DNA of 64,000 nucleotides from Hyphomicrobium nitrativorans NL23 (GTDB lineage Bacteria; Pseudomonadota; Alphaproteobacteria; Rhizobiales; Hyphomicrobiaceae): positions 1,880,501 to 1,944,500 of the forward strand of contig NC_022997.1 in the NCBI RefSeq assembly GCF_000503895.1. Direction: 5' to 3'. Shown here one piece after another: positions 16,621 to 25,622 of this stretch. Position 1 is the stretch's first letter. The number at the start of each line of letters is the position of its first letter. The position numbers and the translations under genes are program-made. A model generated the notes under the pieces. It ran no database searches. It was not told the DNA's origin and saw only the letters and a list, made by a program, of their open reading frames with translations.

Positions 16621-17004
16621 TCAGCGTCCGCGTCCGAGGTGCAGATCGAGGCAACCGAAGATGCCGCATTCCTGGGCCAGAGTGCCCATCCCCAACGGGG
16701 TGCCGTCGAGGTTTTCGTGCAAATCGACGGTCTCGACGCGCAGCGTCTCCGAGCAGCTTGTCCGGCAGGCGATCCATGTGCCGTTCGGCTTTCTTACCTC
16801 ATAGCCGACGCGTGTTCCCCGCACGGGGCCCGAGACCGTGCCGTTTCCGAAGCGGCTTCTCGCTACGGCGATATCGGCTTCGGGCCGCGGTTCGAGCCAA
16901 CGCCAGCCGCCCGCTTCCGCCTCGAAGCTCGAAACGACGGCAACCGGAGCGGCTCCGGCGATCAAGGCGAGCGCCAACACAGCGCGTGTGATGAAGCGTG
17001 TCAT
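16621..17004 (-). CDS. Hypothetical secreted protein
   Basis: This 127-residue protein has a signal peptide (MTRFITRAVLALALIAGAAP, cleavage probably after the AEA near residue 31). The mature part contains four cysteines (ACRTSCSET and CGIFGC), suggesting two disulphides in the periplasm. AGGAGA lies before the ATG. I do not recognise a family. It is followed on its upstream side by another small secreted protein gene on the same strand, 58 bases away, so the two may form a unit. Confidence 0.65.
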   Translation of the reverse strand: MTRFITRAVLALALIAGAAPVAVVSSFEAEAGGWRWLEPRPEADIAVARSRFGNGTVSGPVRGTRVGYEVRKPNGTWIACRTSCSETLRVETVDLHENLDGTPLGMGTLAQECGIFGCLDLHLGRGR

Positions 17005-17062
17005 CGTCTGTTCGTCTCCTTGCCGCGCGAGGCCGCGATTGCCGCGCTCAGGCGTTTATCGT

Positions 17063-17551
17063 TCAGCCGCTTTTTGCAAACTGCATGTTGACGCCGGTAA
17101 AGCCCGGGCCGCCCGTCGAGATGTTTACGGTCTGGCGGGAGCCCGAGAGCGACACGGCCATGGATCCCGAAATGGCTCCGCTGAACGACAGGTTGAAGCC
17201 GTTTCCGGATGCGCGCCCGTTGACGCTGCCGGTCTGATTGAACTCGCGCTCTTCCCACGAACCGTTGATCTGGTTGCCAGAACTCGTGAGGTTCGCGCGC
17301 ATGTGAATCTTGAAGTTTGCGGAGTTCGAGCAATTGATCGCCATGCCGAGCGCTGCGCCGCCAGAGCGGGCCGTGTAATAGCCGCGGCACCTGATACGCT
17401 GGGTCGTGCCGTTCTCCAGACGGACGCTGCCCGACCCCGTCCATGCGCCATGGAGCGCGTTGAAGGTGCCGGAGCTGCTCGCGGCCGGTGCCGCGCCCGC
17501 AGCGAGTGCGAGGGCTGCAGCGGAAAGAACGGCGAAACGGGTACGTGTCAC
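17063..17551 (-). CDS. Hypothetical secreted protein
   Basis: This 162-residue protein starts at a GTG (17551) with GGAGAGG eight bases before it, and has a clear signal peptide VTRTRFAVLSAAALALAAGA, cleaved near APAAS. The mature domain is Gly/Ser/Asn-rich with alternating polar and apolar residues and two cysteines (RIRCRGYYTARSGG and AINCSNSANFKI), in keeping with a beta-barrel lipocalin-like or similar small fold. It contains a WTGSGSVRLENGT motif near residue 38. Function is unknown. It precedes the secreted protein at 16621 on the same strand. Confidence 0.72.
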   Translation of the reverse strand: MTRTRFAVLSAAALALAAGAAPAASSSGTFNALHGAWTGSGSVRLENGTTQRIRCRGYYTARSGGAALGMAINCSNSANFKIHMRANLTSSGNQINGSWEEREFNQTGSVNGRASGNGFNLSFSGAISGSMAVSLSGSRQTVNISTGGPGFTGVNMQFAKSG

Positions 17552-17688
17552 GTTAGAGCCTCTCCAATCTGATGTCCGGCCTATTCGCGCCAGTATGGTC
17601 CCGTCTTCCCAAAACACTCTTATCATCGGCGCTAAAATTAACGGTGGTAGCCAAGCCACACCGTCGCTTGTGTCTCAGGATGGGATTC

Positions 17689-17788
17689 GAGCGCGACTGG
17701 TTCTATCGAACCGAAATCACGCTCTAACTTTTTGATTAGACCGATGATTCACGCTTCGAACTGATAGGGTCCGAAGCGATCATGGTCT
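17689..17788. repeat. Composite two-hairpin intergenic repeat, copy 2
   Basis: The left hairpin (17689-17725, ending in CACGCTCT) and the right hairpin (17738-17788, AGACCGATGATTCACGC to CATGGTCT) are joined by a 12-base T-rich spacer. Right-arm length (51) and spacing match copy 1. The remainder of the 17552-18087 gap shows nothing else that I recognise. Confidence 0.85.
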
Positions 17789-18087
17789 AGCGAGCGATGT
17801 CGTGCTTACCGCAAGCCGCGGACGGGACGCAACCGATCCGTTCACCCCCGCATCTCTATCTGTTTGGAAACGTTGTTTTTTATGATCGGTTCCGCGCGCA
17901 TTTCCCGGCCGGCTCTCCGTGGGGACCTTCCGGCGTGCGCGGATGCGGACTTCTGACGGCGGATATGCAAGCTGTTCCCGCGTTCGGAGGACAAGATCCA
18001 AAGTCTTTGCTTGCACGGGCCCGCGGCGCGGTTATGTTCGGCAAAAGAAACACTATAACGTTGTAATTCGACCGGGAGGATTTGGTC

Positions 18088-18603
18088 ATGCGGTTCGGCG
18101 CAGTTGGCTTCGCGCTTGCGGGGTTTGCCGGTGTTTGCGTTCTTGGCGGCGTGGCGTTCGCCGAGGCGGTGAGCCTGCCCGAGCGCAAGGCGGGGTTGTG
18201 GGAACTCACCACGACGATGGACGAGGGCCAGGGGCCCGTCGACCGGACGCTCACCATGTGCGTCGATGCCGAGATGGAACGCAACACGGTGATCGCGAGC
18301 CTGATCGAGCACAAGCAGGCGTGCACGAAATACAACATCGCCCGCGAAGGCGATAAGACCGTGGTCGACATGGCGTGCAAGTTCGATACGCGCAATGTCG
18401 AGGGGCGGACGGAAATGAGCGGCGACTTCCAGAGCGCGCTTCTGGTGAAGATCGAGAGCACGACGTCTGGCGACCATCGCGGCCAGTCGGTCGCCGTCAA
18501 GCGCACCATCACGCAGACTGGAAAGTATCTCGGCGAGAGCTGCGGAGAACTCACGGGCGGGGAAGCCATGAGTTCCGACGGCACGCGGGTGATGGTTCAG
18601 TAA
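18088..18603 (+). CDS. DUF3617 domain-containing periplasmic protein
   Basis: This encodes a 171-residue protein with an N-terminal signal peptide ending near AFAEA. The mature domain begins LPERKAGLWELTTTMDEGQ and has the TMCVDAEME, KQACTKYNI, DMACKF and GESCGELTGG cysteine-containing segments typical of the DUF3617 family (small periplasmic proteins of unknown role). The ATG at 18088 is preceded by GGGAGGA at ideal spacing. It is monocistronic and followed by a perfect 28-bp palindrome that may terminate transcription. Confidence 0.82.
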   Translation: MRFGAVGFALAGFAGVCVLGGVAFAEAVSLPERKAGLWELTTTMDEGQGPVDRTLTMCVDAEMERNTVIASLIEHKQACTKYNIAREGDKTVVDMACKFDTRNVEGRTEMSGDFQSALLVKIESTTSGDHRGQSVAVKRTITQTGKYLGESCGELTGGEAMSSDGTRVMVQ

Positions 18604-18639
18604 CGCCGGTTTCATTCGTAAAACGTAGTTCTTTAGAAT

Positions 18640-18667
18640 GACAGCCGCGGTGGCCACCGCGGCTGTC
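18640..18667. terminator. Perfect 28-bp palindrome, probable bidirectional terminator
   Basis: Fourteen bases (GACAGCCGCGGTGG) are followed immediately by their exact reverse complement with no loop bases. It lies between the convergent genes at 18088-18603 and 18731-19039. Flanking T-runs are weak, so either termination or a protein-binding site is possible. Confidence 0.55.
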
Positions 18668-18730
18668 TTCGTTGGGGGCGTATATCGTCGCGCCGCTTCG
18701 AGCGACGCTCGTTGCATTCAGGATTTTCGA

Positions 18731-19039
18731 TCAACAGCCGCGGCGGACGACGCAGCGATACTGGCTGCGCGAGCCCCAACCGAAGCGGCGGGCGCAATCG
18801 CGGCGGACGTGTGCGCAACGGCTATGGATGCGCGGGCGATGCATGTGGCGATGCCGGAAATGGCGGTGACGCCAGTGGCGTCCCCTGCGATGCACATCCT
18901 GCTTCACGGAGCTTTCGGTCGCGTGAGATTGGACTGCTTTTCCGGCGCCGCCGGGAAGGGCGGCGGCTGTTGCGATCTGGGGAGACAGGGCTGCACCGAC
19001 CGCGACGGCGGCGGCGATGGCAAGAGCTTTGAAGCGCAT
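18731..19039 (-). CDS. Small secreted His/Arg-rich protein
   Basis: This 102-residue protein has a signal peptide (MRFKALAIAAAVAVGAALS, cleaved near ATAAA). The mature part is strongly basic, with an arginine- and histidine-rich centre (RRGRHWRHRHFRHRHMHRPR) and six cysteines near the C-terminus. GAGGAG lies before the ATG. Similar short basic periplasmic proteins are common in Hyphomicrobiales, with no assigned function; metal or nucleic-acid binding is possible but unproven. Confidence 0.6.
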   Translation of the reverse strand: MRFKALAIAAAVAVGAALSPQIATAAALPGGAGKAVQSHATESSVKQDVHRRGRHWRHRHFRHRHMHRPRIHSRCAHVRRDCARRFGWGSRSQYRCVVRRGC

Positions 19040-19308
19040 TGTTCACTCCTCGACACATCGTTGGGTTCGGCGTGCGTTCCGTGGATGTGGGCCACGGGTG
19101 TGACGAGACAAGCATCTGGAGGCTGAACACCGGATGAACTTCGCGCGCCAAATTTTCTGTTGCAGTGCGGCAATCACACGCCATGTCGCCGCGTGTCGAA
19201 AATCTTCCTCTTCGCTGTCGGGATTGGCGGGGGCTGTGCGTTCCTGGGATATGTAGCGTGCACGCCACCGCCAGACCGGGATCGACGACCGCAGGAGATT
19301 GTTCCGTC

Positions 19309-19788
19309 ATGCCGATGTTTCAAAAAATCACGCCCTACTTTTGGTTCGACGACAACGCCGAAGAGGCGGCGAATTTTTACGTTTCTTTGTTCGACGATGC
19401 GCGCATCACGAGCGTGAGCCGCTATGGGAAAGGCGCGCCGTTGCCGGAAGGCACGGCGCTGGTGGTCGGCTTCGAACTTTTCGGGCAACAGTTCGCGGCC
19501 CTTAACGGCGGGCCGACATTCAAGCTCAGCGAGGCCGCATCGCTGTTCGTCGGATGCGACACGCAGGCCGAGATCGACCGGCTTTGGAGCGCGTTGAGCG
19601 AAGATGGAACGGCGCAGCCGTGCGGCTGGGTGAAAGATCGTTTTGGTCTTTCCTGGCAGATCAATTGGTCCGGCGTGCCGGATGTGATGGCGCGAGGGAC
19701 GGCGGCGCAGCAGGCGGGCATGATGAGCGCCATGATGCAAATGCAGAAGGTGGATCTCGCAGCCTTGGAACGCGCGGTCAAAATCTGA
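19309..19788 (+). CDS. VOC family protein (PhnB-like)
   Basis: This 159-residue protein begins MFQKITPYFWFDDNAEEAANFYVSLF, the typical opening of the PhnB-like branch of the vicinal oxygen chelate superfamily, and contains the segments LFGQQFAALNGGP and DRFGLSWQI. Two beta-alpha-beta-beta-beta units are expected. AGGAG lies 11 bases before the ATG at 19309; an upstream in-frame extension lacks family similarity. Members are often misannotated as ubiquinone methyltransferases; the reaction here is unknown. It is cytoplasmic and monocistronic. Confidence 0.85.
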   Translation: MPMFQKITPYFWFDDNAEEAANFYVSLFDDARITSVSRYGKGAPLPEGTALVVGFELFGQQFAALNGGPTFKLSEAASLFVGCDTQAEIDRLWSALSEDGTAQPCGWVKDRFGLSWQINWSGVPDVMARGTAAQQAGMMSAMMQMQKVDLAALERAVKI

Positions 19789-19878
19789 GCGATCGATCGC
19801 GTTTCAGATCGCCGTCGGTTTGCGCGTATTGCCGGGCGATCCTCGACGCGGCCGCCGCCGGCCTGCTCGTTCGGGCCC

Positions 19879-21354
19879 TCAGGAGTTGACCATGGTCGCG
19901 TACTCGTTCTTGACGCGCATGATCTTTCCGGACGGGCCGCGCGGCAGTTCGGTCAGGATCTCGACATCGAAGTCGAACGCGCCTGCCAAGCCTTCGGCCT
20001 GAGCGGAGTCCTGCACGAGCTGGCGGATGCGCGAGGCATCGACGGTGCGGCCGTTCTGCGGCACGGCGCGGATCAGGAAATTGCGCGGTCCGGTTTGCAC
20101 GATCTGATGTTCGGCGAGATCGCGGACGTGATGCAGGCCGGTCAGGAAGACATAATACGGAAGCTCGCGCTTCTCGCCGCCGGTTTCGATCCAGAGCAGG
20201 TCCTTGCTGCGGCCGCTGATGCTCGCGATGTAGGGGAGCACGCTGCCGCAACCGCACGGCGCCGTTCCCATCGTCACGCGGTCGTCCACCTCGTAGCGGA
20301 TTATCGGCTGGACGCGATTGTAAAGATTGGTGACGAGCACCTTGCTGCCTTCGGTGCCGGGCGGCACGGGACGATTGTTCTCATCGACGACTTCGAGGAT
20401 GGCGAGATCGGCGTTGACGTGCGCGCCGCGCCCTGCCGTGCAGCCGGACGACAGCACCAGACATTCGCCCATCGCGTATTCGTCTCCGACGGATGCGCCG
20501 AAGACCTCTTCCAGCCAGTTGCCCTTATCGATGGAAAGCGGTTCGGCGACATTCGTGATCTGGGTCAGGCAGCCGAGTTCCTTGAGGCGCAGGCGCCCGG
20601 CTTCCTGCTCGCGGCCGAACGCTTCGAGTGCGCTCGCGTAGCCGGTGAGATAGTGCGGGCGGAAAGCCTCAAGCTTGCGATTGTTCTCCGCAATCGAGTT
20701 CGACACCGAGATCGGCATGAGCTTGAACACGGGGCGCAGGTAGCCCGGAAGATACGCAAAGGCGGCGGCGCTCGGGTAGAAGCCGGGCTTGATGGTGAGA
20801 ACGGCCATGCGGGCCGGATTGAGGACGCGCCCGAGATGCGGAAGGAAGCGGCGCTTGAGCTTCGTGCCGCGCGCGAACTGGACCGCGAACACCAGCGCGA
20901 GCGCTTCGCGGTCCTGCACGATGAGTGCGGGTTGGCCCTGGCTTCCGGACGTGTGGCTGACGCCGTAGCGGCCGAGGTAATAGCGGCCGAGGTTTTTCGG
21001 ATCGTCGACGAACGCGCCGAGGTCGGCCTTCTTCAGGCGCCGGTCGGTGACGAGATCGTCGTAGTTCTCCATCATCTCCGTCTTGGTCAGGGTCGGGAGA
21101 TCGGTGACGGGGCAGCGCTCGATGTCGATCCTCGCGAAACGCCGTTGATAGTATGGCGAGTGCGTTACGGCATGGCGCAGCAGCGCGCGCAGACGTTCTT
21201 CCTGCTTGGCCTTGATCTGTTCGGCCGTATTCCAGAACGGATAGAGCTTCTGGAGCGTGAGAACGAAACCGATGGGGCCTGACATGCCGTAGGTCTCCGG
21301 CGTTTGCGCGTGCACGGGATTTCGCGAGGTTTTCGACGTGCGATCTTCTCCCAT
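19879..21354 (-). CDS. Phenylacetate-CoA ligase family (PaaK/CapK-like) adenylate-forming protein
   Basis: The protein is about 491 residues, of the PaaK/CapK type. An N-terminal helical part (QEERLRALLRHAVTHSPYYQRRF) is followed by the nucleotide-binding segment SHTSGSQGQPALIV near residue 155, the conserved GDEYAMGEC region near 290, and the hinge-type RYEVDDRVTMG plus C-terminal domain ending LPRGPSGKIMRVKNEY. PaaK enzymes activate aromatic acids as CoA thioesters, while CapK-like relatives act in surface polysaccharide pathways; neighbours do not decide between them. Cysteines in APCGCGSVLP may be structural. The start at 21354 is uncertain, and an internal ATG for MSGPIGF is also possible. 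Confidence 0.8.
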   Translation of the reverse strand: MGEDRTSKTSRNPVHAQTPETYGMSGPIGFVLTLQKLYPFWNTAEQIKAKQEERLRALLRHAVTHSPYYQRRFARIDIERCPVTDLPTLTKTEMMENYDDLVTDRRLKKADLGAFVDDPKNLGRYYLGRYGVSHTSGSQGQPALIVQDREALALVFAVQFARGTKLKRRFLPHLGRVLNPARMAVLTIKPGFYPSAAAFAYLPGYLRPVFKLMPISVSNSIAENNRKLEAFRPHYLTGYASALEAFGREQEAGRLRLKELGCLTQITNVAEPLSIDKGNWLEEVFGASVGDEYAMGECLVLSSGCTAGRGAHVNADLAILEVVDENNRPVPPGTEGSKVLVTNLYNRVQPIIRYEVDDRVTMGTAPCGCGSVLPYIASISGRSKDLLWIETGGEKRELPYYVFLTGLHHVRDLAEHQIVQTGPRNFLIRAVPQNGRTVDASRIRQLVQDSAQAEGLAGAFDFDVEILTELPRGPSGKIMRVKNEYATMVNS

Positions 21355-21453
21355 TCGGGCACGCGGCTCGCGTCCGTAGAGATACAGGAGGATTGATCCG
21401 AACCCAACTCAACTGCGCGCGAGCGGTGCCGGTTCCCTTGCGCGCATGGCGGC

Positions 21454-21480
21454 AAGCACCCGCCTTGCGGCGGGTGCTTT
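21454..21480. terminator. Strong GC hairpin between divergent repeat array and PaaK-like gene
   Basis: An 11-bp perfect stem (AAGCACCCGCC / GGCGGGTGCTT) with loop TTGC. On the minus strand it could terminate read-through from the PfpI-family gene before the PaaK-like gene. The U-tract is weak in both directions. Confidence 0.5.
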
Positions 21481-21528
21481 CAGGTCCGGTGGACGGTTGG
21501 GCATGGCCTCAGCGAGGCTGGGATAGGT

Positions 21529-21744
21529 CGTGATCGGTTTCGATTGAATCGGGATCACGCCCTATTTCTTTCGTGAGACCGATGATTCACGCTTCAGGCT
21601 GATAGGGCCTGAAGCGATCATGGTCTCTTGAGTTAGACCGATGATTCACGCTTCAGGCTGATAGGGCCTGAAGCGATCATGGTCTCTTGAGTTAGACCGA
21701 TGATTCACGCTTCAGGCTGATAGGGCCTGAAGCGATCATGGTCT
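21529..21744. repeat. Composite repeat copy 3 with three tandem right-arm units
   Basis: A left hairpin (21529-21559, GTGATC arms) is followed by three near-identical 51-base right-arm palindromes at 21576-21626, 21635-21685 and 21694-21744, with an 8-base linker CTTGAGTT, giving a 59-base period. The last unit's end supplies the stop codon of the minus-strand gene at 21743. Together with the hairpin at 21454 this fills the 21355-21742 gap. Confidence 0.95.
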
Positions 21745-22321
21745 AGGCCGCAAGTTCCGCGCGGTCGTGCTTTCCTTCCTCGACCTCCTCGATGATCTTC
21801 GCGACGAAGGCGTCGAGGTCGTCGGGGTTGCGGCTCGTGACGATGCCCTGGTCGGTGACGACCGGCTCGTCGCGCCAATCGACGCCCGCGTTGATCAGGT
21901 CGGTCTTGATGGTCTTGTAGCCGGTCGCCTTGCGTCCGCGCACGGCATTGGCTTCGATCAGCAGCCAGGGCGCATGGCAGATCGCGGCCACGGGCTTGCC
22001 GGAACTGAGGAAGGATTTGATCAGGGCGAGCGCTTCCTCGTCGCCGCGCAGCAGATCGGGATTGATCTGGCCGCCTGGGAGAACGAGCGCGTCGTAGAAG
22101 GATTCCGAGGCATCCGGGAGATCGCGGTCGACCTTGACGGGCTTGCCCCAATCCTTGCCTTTCCAGCCTTTGATCGTCTCTTTGTCCTGACGCGATTTCG
22201 GCGCTACCACGTGCACCAACGCGCCTGCGTCTTTCAGCTTGTCGCGCGGGACTTCGAGTTCCGACTGCTCGAAGCCGTCGGTGGCGAGGATCAGAATTTT
22301 CGCTTTCGATATCTTGGGCAT
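21743..22321 (-). CDS. DJ-1/PfpI family protein
   Basis: This 192-residue protein belongs to the class I glutamine amidotransferase-like PfpI family. It shows [15 protein letters not shown] with the active-site Glu near residue 18, [14 protein letters not shown] near 80-93, and the nucleophile elbow AICHAPW with Cys115 and His116. Such proteins (YhbO/PfpI type) have been described as chaperones, deglycases or proteases. The ATG at 22321 is preceded by AGGAGA; an upstream frame extension is not needed. The TAG stop is formed by the edge of a repeat unit. It is divergent from a chemoreceptor gene. Confidence 0.9.
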   Translation of the reverse strand: MPKISKAKILILATDGFEQSELEVPRDKLKDAGALVHVVAPKSRQDKETIKGWKGKDWGKPVKVDRDLPDASESFYDALVLPGGQINPDLLRGDEEALALIKSFLSSGKPVAAICHAPWLLIEANAVRGRKATGYKTIKTDLINAGVDWRDEPVVTDQGIVTSRNPDDLDAFVAKIIEEVEEGKHDRAELAA

Positions 22322-22465
22322 AGGGGTCTCCTTTCGAGCTCTCCGGGACACAGAGAAAACCAGTCGGCCCACAGGAGGGTTCCGGCGCTGGCGCCGGCAG
22401 GAGTTTGCCTAAAGTCGCAGGTCCGGCGATGTTCCGTAGTCGTTCGAATCGGCTATCTCCTTTGC

Positions 22466-23911
22466 ATGATGCAGAATCGGACGATTTCGACCGCACGCAA
22501 CGATGCCGAAGCAGGCGCGCATTCCCGGCTTGCGGATGATGCCGTTTCCGATGTGGTCGCGCGATTTGCGCAAGAGGCGACCGGCGTCGGGCACCAGATC
22601 ATCGATGTCGCCTGCACCGTCAAGGAACTTGGAAACCGGGTCCAGGCCCAGAGCGCCGAGATGCAGGGCATCGGCGGGGAAATGCGGGCCCTCAGCGCCG
22701 AAAACGAGCGTATCGCCGAGGGCGCGCACGCCAGTCTCGACGTGGCGCAGCGCGCCAACGACGACATCTCTCAATCCGCAACGGCCGTGCGCGGCGCACT
22801 CGACACCATTCAGGCTCTTGTGCGGACCGTCTCCGAACAACGCGATCTTTTGCATGTGCTGCAGGAGGCGCTGGGAAAGGTCTCCCAAGTCGCCGCTGGG
22901 ATCGAGATGATCACGCGGCAGACGGACCTGCTGGCGCTCAACGCAACGATCGAAGCTGCGCGCGCGGGCCAGGCCGGACGCGGATTCGCCGTTGTCGCCG
23001 CGGAGGTGAAGGCGCTGGCCGGTCAGACGGCGCAGGCGACGAAGGAGATCACGTCCACGGTCGGGGATCTCGCGAGTAAGGCAAACCTTCTGATCGAGAA
23101 GGGGAGCGAGAGCGCGGAGTTGGCGCAGTCCGTGGACGCGAGCGCTTCATCCATTTCCGGGACGATCGATTCCATCGAGAAGACCGTGGGTAATCTGCTT
23201 GGGCAGGCGTCCGATATTCAAGCGGCTGCGGCGGCCATCGATACGCGCAGCCAGTCGCTCCTTGCGGGTGTGGAGCGTGTGATCGAGGGGCTTCGGCTGT
23301 CTGCTGCCGACATCGGGCGTGTGGAAGGGCGTGTGGGCGAATTGCAGGTGTCAGGCGAGGTTCTGATCACGACCAGCGTCGAGTCCGGCGTAGAGACGGC
23401 GGATGCGCCCTTCGTTTTCGAGGTGATCGGGCGGGCCGCGACCGTTGCGCGGGCTCTCGAAGACGCGCTCGATCGAGGTCTGCTCAGGCCCGAGATGCTG
23501 TTCGACCGCGATTACAAGGCGATCGCCAATTCCAATCCCCAGCAGTTCACGACGGTCTATGCGGAGGCGTTCGATCGCATCGTGACGCCGATCATCGACG
23601 AGGCGCTGGCGTTCGACGCGCGCGTCGTGTTCTGCGCGCCGGTCGATGTGAACGGGTATCTGCCGACGCATAACAGCCAATTCTCGAAGCCCCAGGGTGC
23701 CGACCCTGTTTGGAACGCCGCCCATTGCCGCAACCGGCGCATGTTCAACGACCGCGTCGGGCTCGGGGCGGGCACAAACCGCAAGCGTTTTCTCGTGCAG
23801 ACGTATATGCGCGACATGGGCAACACGTACGTGCCCATGGTCGACGTTTCCGCGCCCATCGTCGTGAAAGAGCGGCACTGGGGCGGGCTGCGTCTGGCCT
23901 ACAGGTCGTAG
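22466..23911 (+). CDS. Soluble methyl-accepting chemotaxis protein with C-terminal sensor domain
   Basis: This protein of about 481 residues has the highly conserved receptor signalling tip [19 protein letters not shown] and [15 protein letters not shown] near residues 150-190, inside long coiled-coil helices (about 25-300). No membrane segment or signal peptide is present, so it should be cytoplasmic. After the signalling domain comes a C-terminal domain of about 150 residues ([65 protein letters not shown]), a module seen in other alphaproteobacterial receptors. The order is thus signalling first, sensor last. The start is one of two adjacent ATGs (22466/22469), with no clear ribosome site. 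Confidence 0.85.
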   Translation: MMQNRTISTARNDAEAGAHSRLADDAVSDVVARFAQEATGVGHQIIDVACTVKELGNRVQAQSAEMQGIGGEMRALSAENERIAEGAHASLDVAQRANDDISQSATAVRGALDTIQALVRTVSEQRDLLHVLQEALGKVSQVAAGIEMITRQTDLLALNATIEAARAGQAGRGFAVVAAEVKALAGQTAQATKEITSTVGDLASKANLLIEKGSESAELAQSVDASASSISGTIDSIEKTVGNLLGQASDIQAAAAAIDTRSQSLLAGVERVIEGLRLSAADIGRVEGRVGELQVSGEVLITTSVESGVETADAPFVFEVIGRAATVARALEDALDRGLLRPEMLFDRDYKAIANSNPQQFTTVYAEAFDRIVTPIIDEALAFDARVVFCAPVDVNGYLPTHNSQFSKPQGADPVWNAAHCRNRRMFNDRVGLGAGTNRKRFLVQTYMRDMGNTYVPMVDVSAPIVVKERHWGGLRLAYRS

Positions 23912-23952
23912 GCGATCGGTCTCCTCACGCCGGAAGAGCGGTAGGGACGTGT

Positions 23953-24606
23953 TCAGGTCCCAGATGTCGCGGCGATTGCCGCTGGGCTTGCTGTCGGTGG
24001 CGTAAGGCCCATCGAGACGTAGACGCTCATCAGGTCGTCGATCTTCAAGTCGGCCAGTTCGACCCAGGTCTCGGGTACGTAAATCAGCGCGCCGCCGAAG
24101 GGCACCGGCGCGGACGGCACCAGAACGGGCAAGTAGGTCGTGCCGCCGATTTGGATCGGGGTTTTCGACGGAAGAAGCGCGAGCACGGCGGCGCCGGGCT
24201 TGCCGCCGAAATAGCACCAGGCTGGGCTCATGCTCTTCAGGCTGTCGCCGTTCTTGGTATCGACGATGGAGACGAAGCGGTTCGACAGATCGTAGACGTT
24301 CGACACGAGCGGGATGCGGCGGATGAGGCGGTCGAACAGGGTGGCGACCCAGTTGCCGAGACGAGAGTGTACGAGCAGACCGAGCGCGTAGATGGCGGTG
24401 CCGATCAGGGCGAGGCCGATTAGATACGGGGCGATCTCGGAGGTTCCGACGCCGAAGCCGAGGGACGTGAGAAAGCGGCCGAAGCCGCTGCCCGGACCGA
24501 AATACTGATTGACGAGGGAAAGCAGCCAGACGGTCACAAAAATAGTGAGCATCAGCGGAAGGGCGGCCAAAAGGCCGGTGAAAAAGACGCGTCCGAACCT
24601 GCCCAT
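23953..24606 (-). CDS. DUF502 family membrane protein
   Basis: This 217-residue protein begins MGRFGRVFFTGLLAALPLMLTIFV, with two predicted membrane spans (near residues 8-30 and 55-80), followed by the family-typical IPLVSNVYDLSNRFVSIVD segment and a soluble domain with GGTTYLPVLVPSAPVPFGGALIYVP. This layout matches DUF502, inner-membrane proteins of unknown function. GGGGGAAA precedes the ATG at 24606. The C-terminal tail is Thr/Ala/Pro-rich. It is divergent from another membrane protein gene. Confidence 0.85.
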   Translation of the reverse strand: MGRFGRVFFTGLLAALPLMLTIFVTVWLLSLVNQYFGPGSGFGRFLTSLGFGVGTSEIAPYLIGLALIGTAIYALGLLVHSRLGNWVATLFDRLIRRIPLVSNVYDLSNRFVSIVDTKNGDSLKSMSPAWCYFGGKPGAAVLALLPSKTPIQIGGTTYLPVLVPSAPVPFGGALIYVPETWVELADLKIDDLMSVYVSMGLTPPTASPAAIAATSGT

Positions 24607-24855
24607 GCCGTTTCCCCCTTTATGTCCGTCCGAAAGATATGTGAACGGCGCCACCGTCTGCGGCGCGGGCCGCCCCGTCAAGATGCTTCGCGTGTGGGAA
24701 TGCCGATCGAGGGCCCGAATTTTGACGTGACGCGGCGGGCGGGCCGATGCATCATTTTGTCGGTTTCGTGAAACGATGACGCTTGCGACGCGTGGCTTCG
24801 CGGTCTCGATGGCCGGTTGCCTTCCGTAGCGTCTTGCCGCGGCAATGGAGAGAGT

Positions 24856-25599
24856 ATGGCTGACGTCGGGTCTGAGGTTCGTTACTGGCGGCATCGTTCG
24901 TTCGGATTTTGGTTCTTGCATATCGGCGCGCCGGTCATGCTGCTCGGGGCAGCGTTGGCGGCTGGGTACATGGGCGGCGAGCTGAAGCGCATCGTCCTCG
25001 ATTCGCACACCAGCATCCGCGAAAGCGTGACGGGCGCGCTCACGCTGTCGGCGGCCGTGATCGTGGCGCTGATCCTTGTGCGCGCCGCGCAGCCTCTCGA
25101 ATGGCAGCTCAAGGTCTGGCTCGGGCTGTTCATCGCGGCGATGATCTTCTTCGCTGGGGAGGACCTGAATTGGGGACAGCATTATCTCGGCTGGACGCCG
25201 CCCGATTACTTCCTCGAACACAACCACGAGAACGAGGGGAACCTCCACAACACGTGGCCGCTGCTGTTCAACCGTCTGCCGCGCGGCATCGTGAATGCGT
25301 GGCTGATCGTGGCGTGCATTCTGGTGCCGCTCGGCTGGCGATATCCGGTGCGCTTGCTGCAAAGCGTGGTGCCGCCCGTGCTTTGGCCGGACCGCCGGCT
25401 GATGTTCCCGGCGGCGCTGGTGTTCGCCACCAAGGGCATCCGGCATCTTGCCTCGGGCGGAGCCGGCGGCGACCATTGGCTGCTCGCGATCCGGCACAGC
25501 GAACTCGAAGAGCTGATTATCGCGTGCGTGCTGGTGCTTTATGCGCTGATGCTGTGGGAGCGGTTGGTGCGGCGCGGCGATGTCGCTGTCGCGGCGTGA
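24856..25599 (+). CDS. Hypothetical polytopic membrane protein
   Basis: This 247-residue protein has about five or six predicted membrane segments (for instance FWFLHIGAPVMLLGAALAAGY, VTGALTLSAAVIVALILV, and a C-terminal IIACVLVLYALMLWERL). Between spans three and four lies GEDLNWGQHYLGWTPPDYF followed by EHNHENEGNLHNTW, a polar segment rich in His, Asn, Glu and Trp that looks functionally constrained. GGAGAG lies before the ATG at 24856. I do not recognise a named family. It is followed convergently by uvrB. Confidence 0.65.
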   Translation: MADVGSEVRYWRHRSFGFWFLHIGAPVMLLGAALAAGYMGGELKRIVLDSHTSIRESVTGALTLSAAVIVALILVRAAQPLEWQLKVWLGLFIAAMIFFAGEDLNWGQHYLGWTPPDYFLEHNHENEGNLHNTWPLLFNRLPRGIVNAWLIVACILVPLGWRYPVRLLQSVVPPVLWPDRRLMFPAALVFATKGIRHLASGGAGGDHWLLAIRHSELEELIIACVLVLYALMLWERLVRRGDVAVAA

Positions 25600-25622
25600 C
25601 GCAACGGCCGCGACGGCGATAC

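Noticed and set aside
21576-21744. CRISPR array from the three regular 51-base repeats
   Set aside because: Linkers are 8 identical bases rather than unique spacers, repeats are too long, and no cas genes are present.
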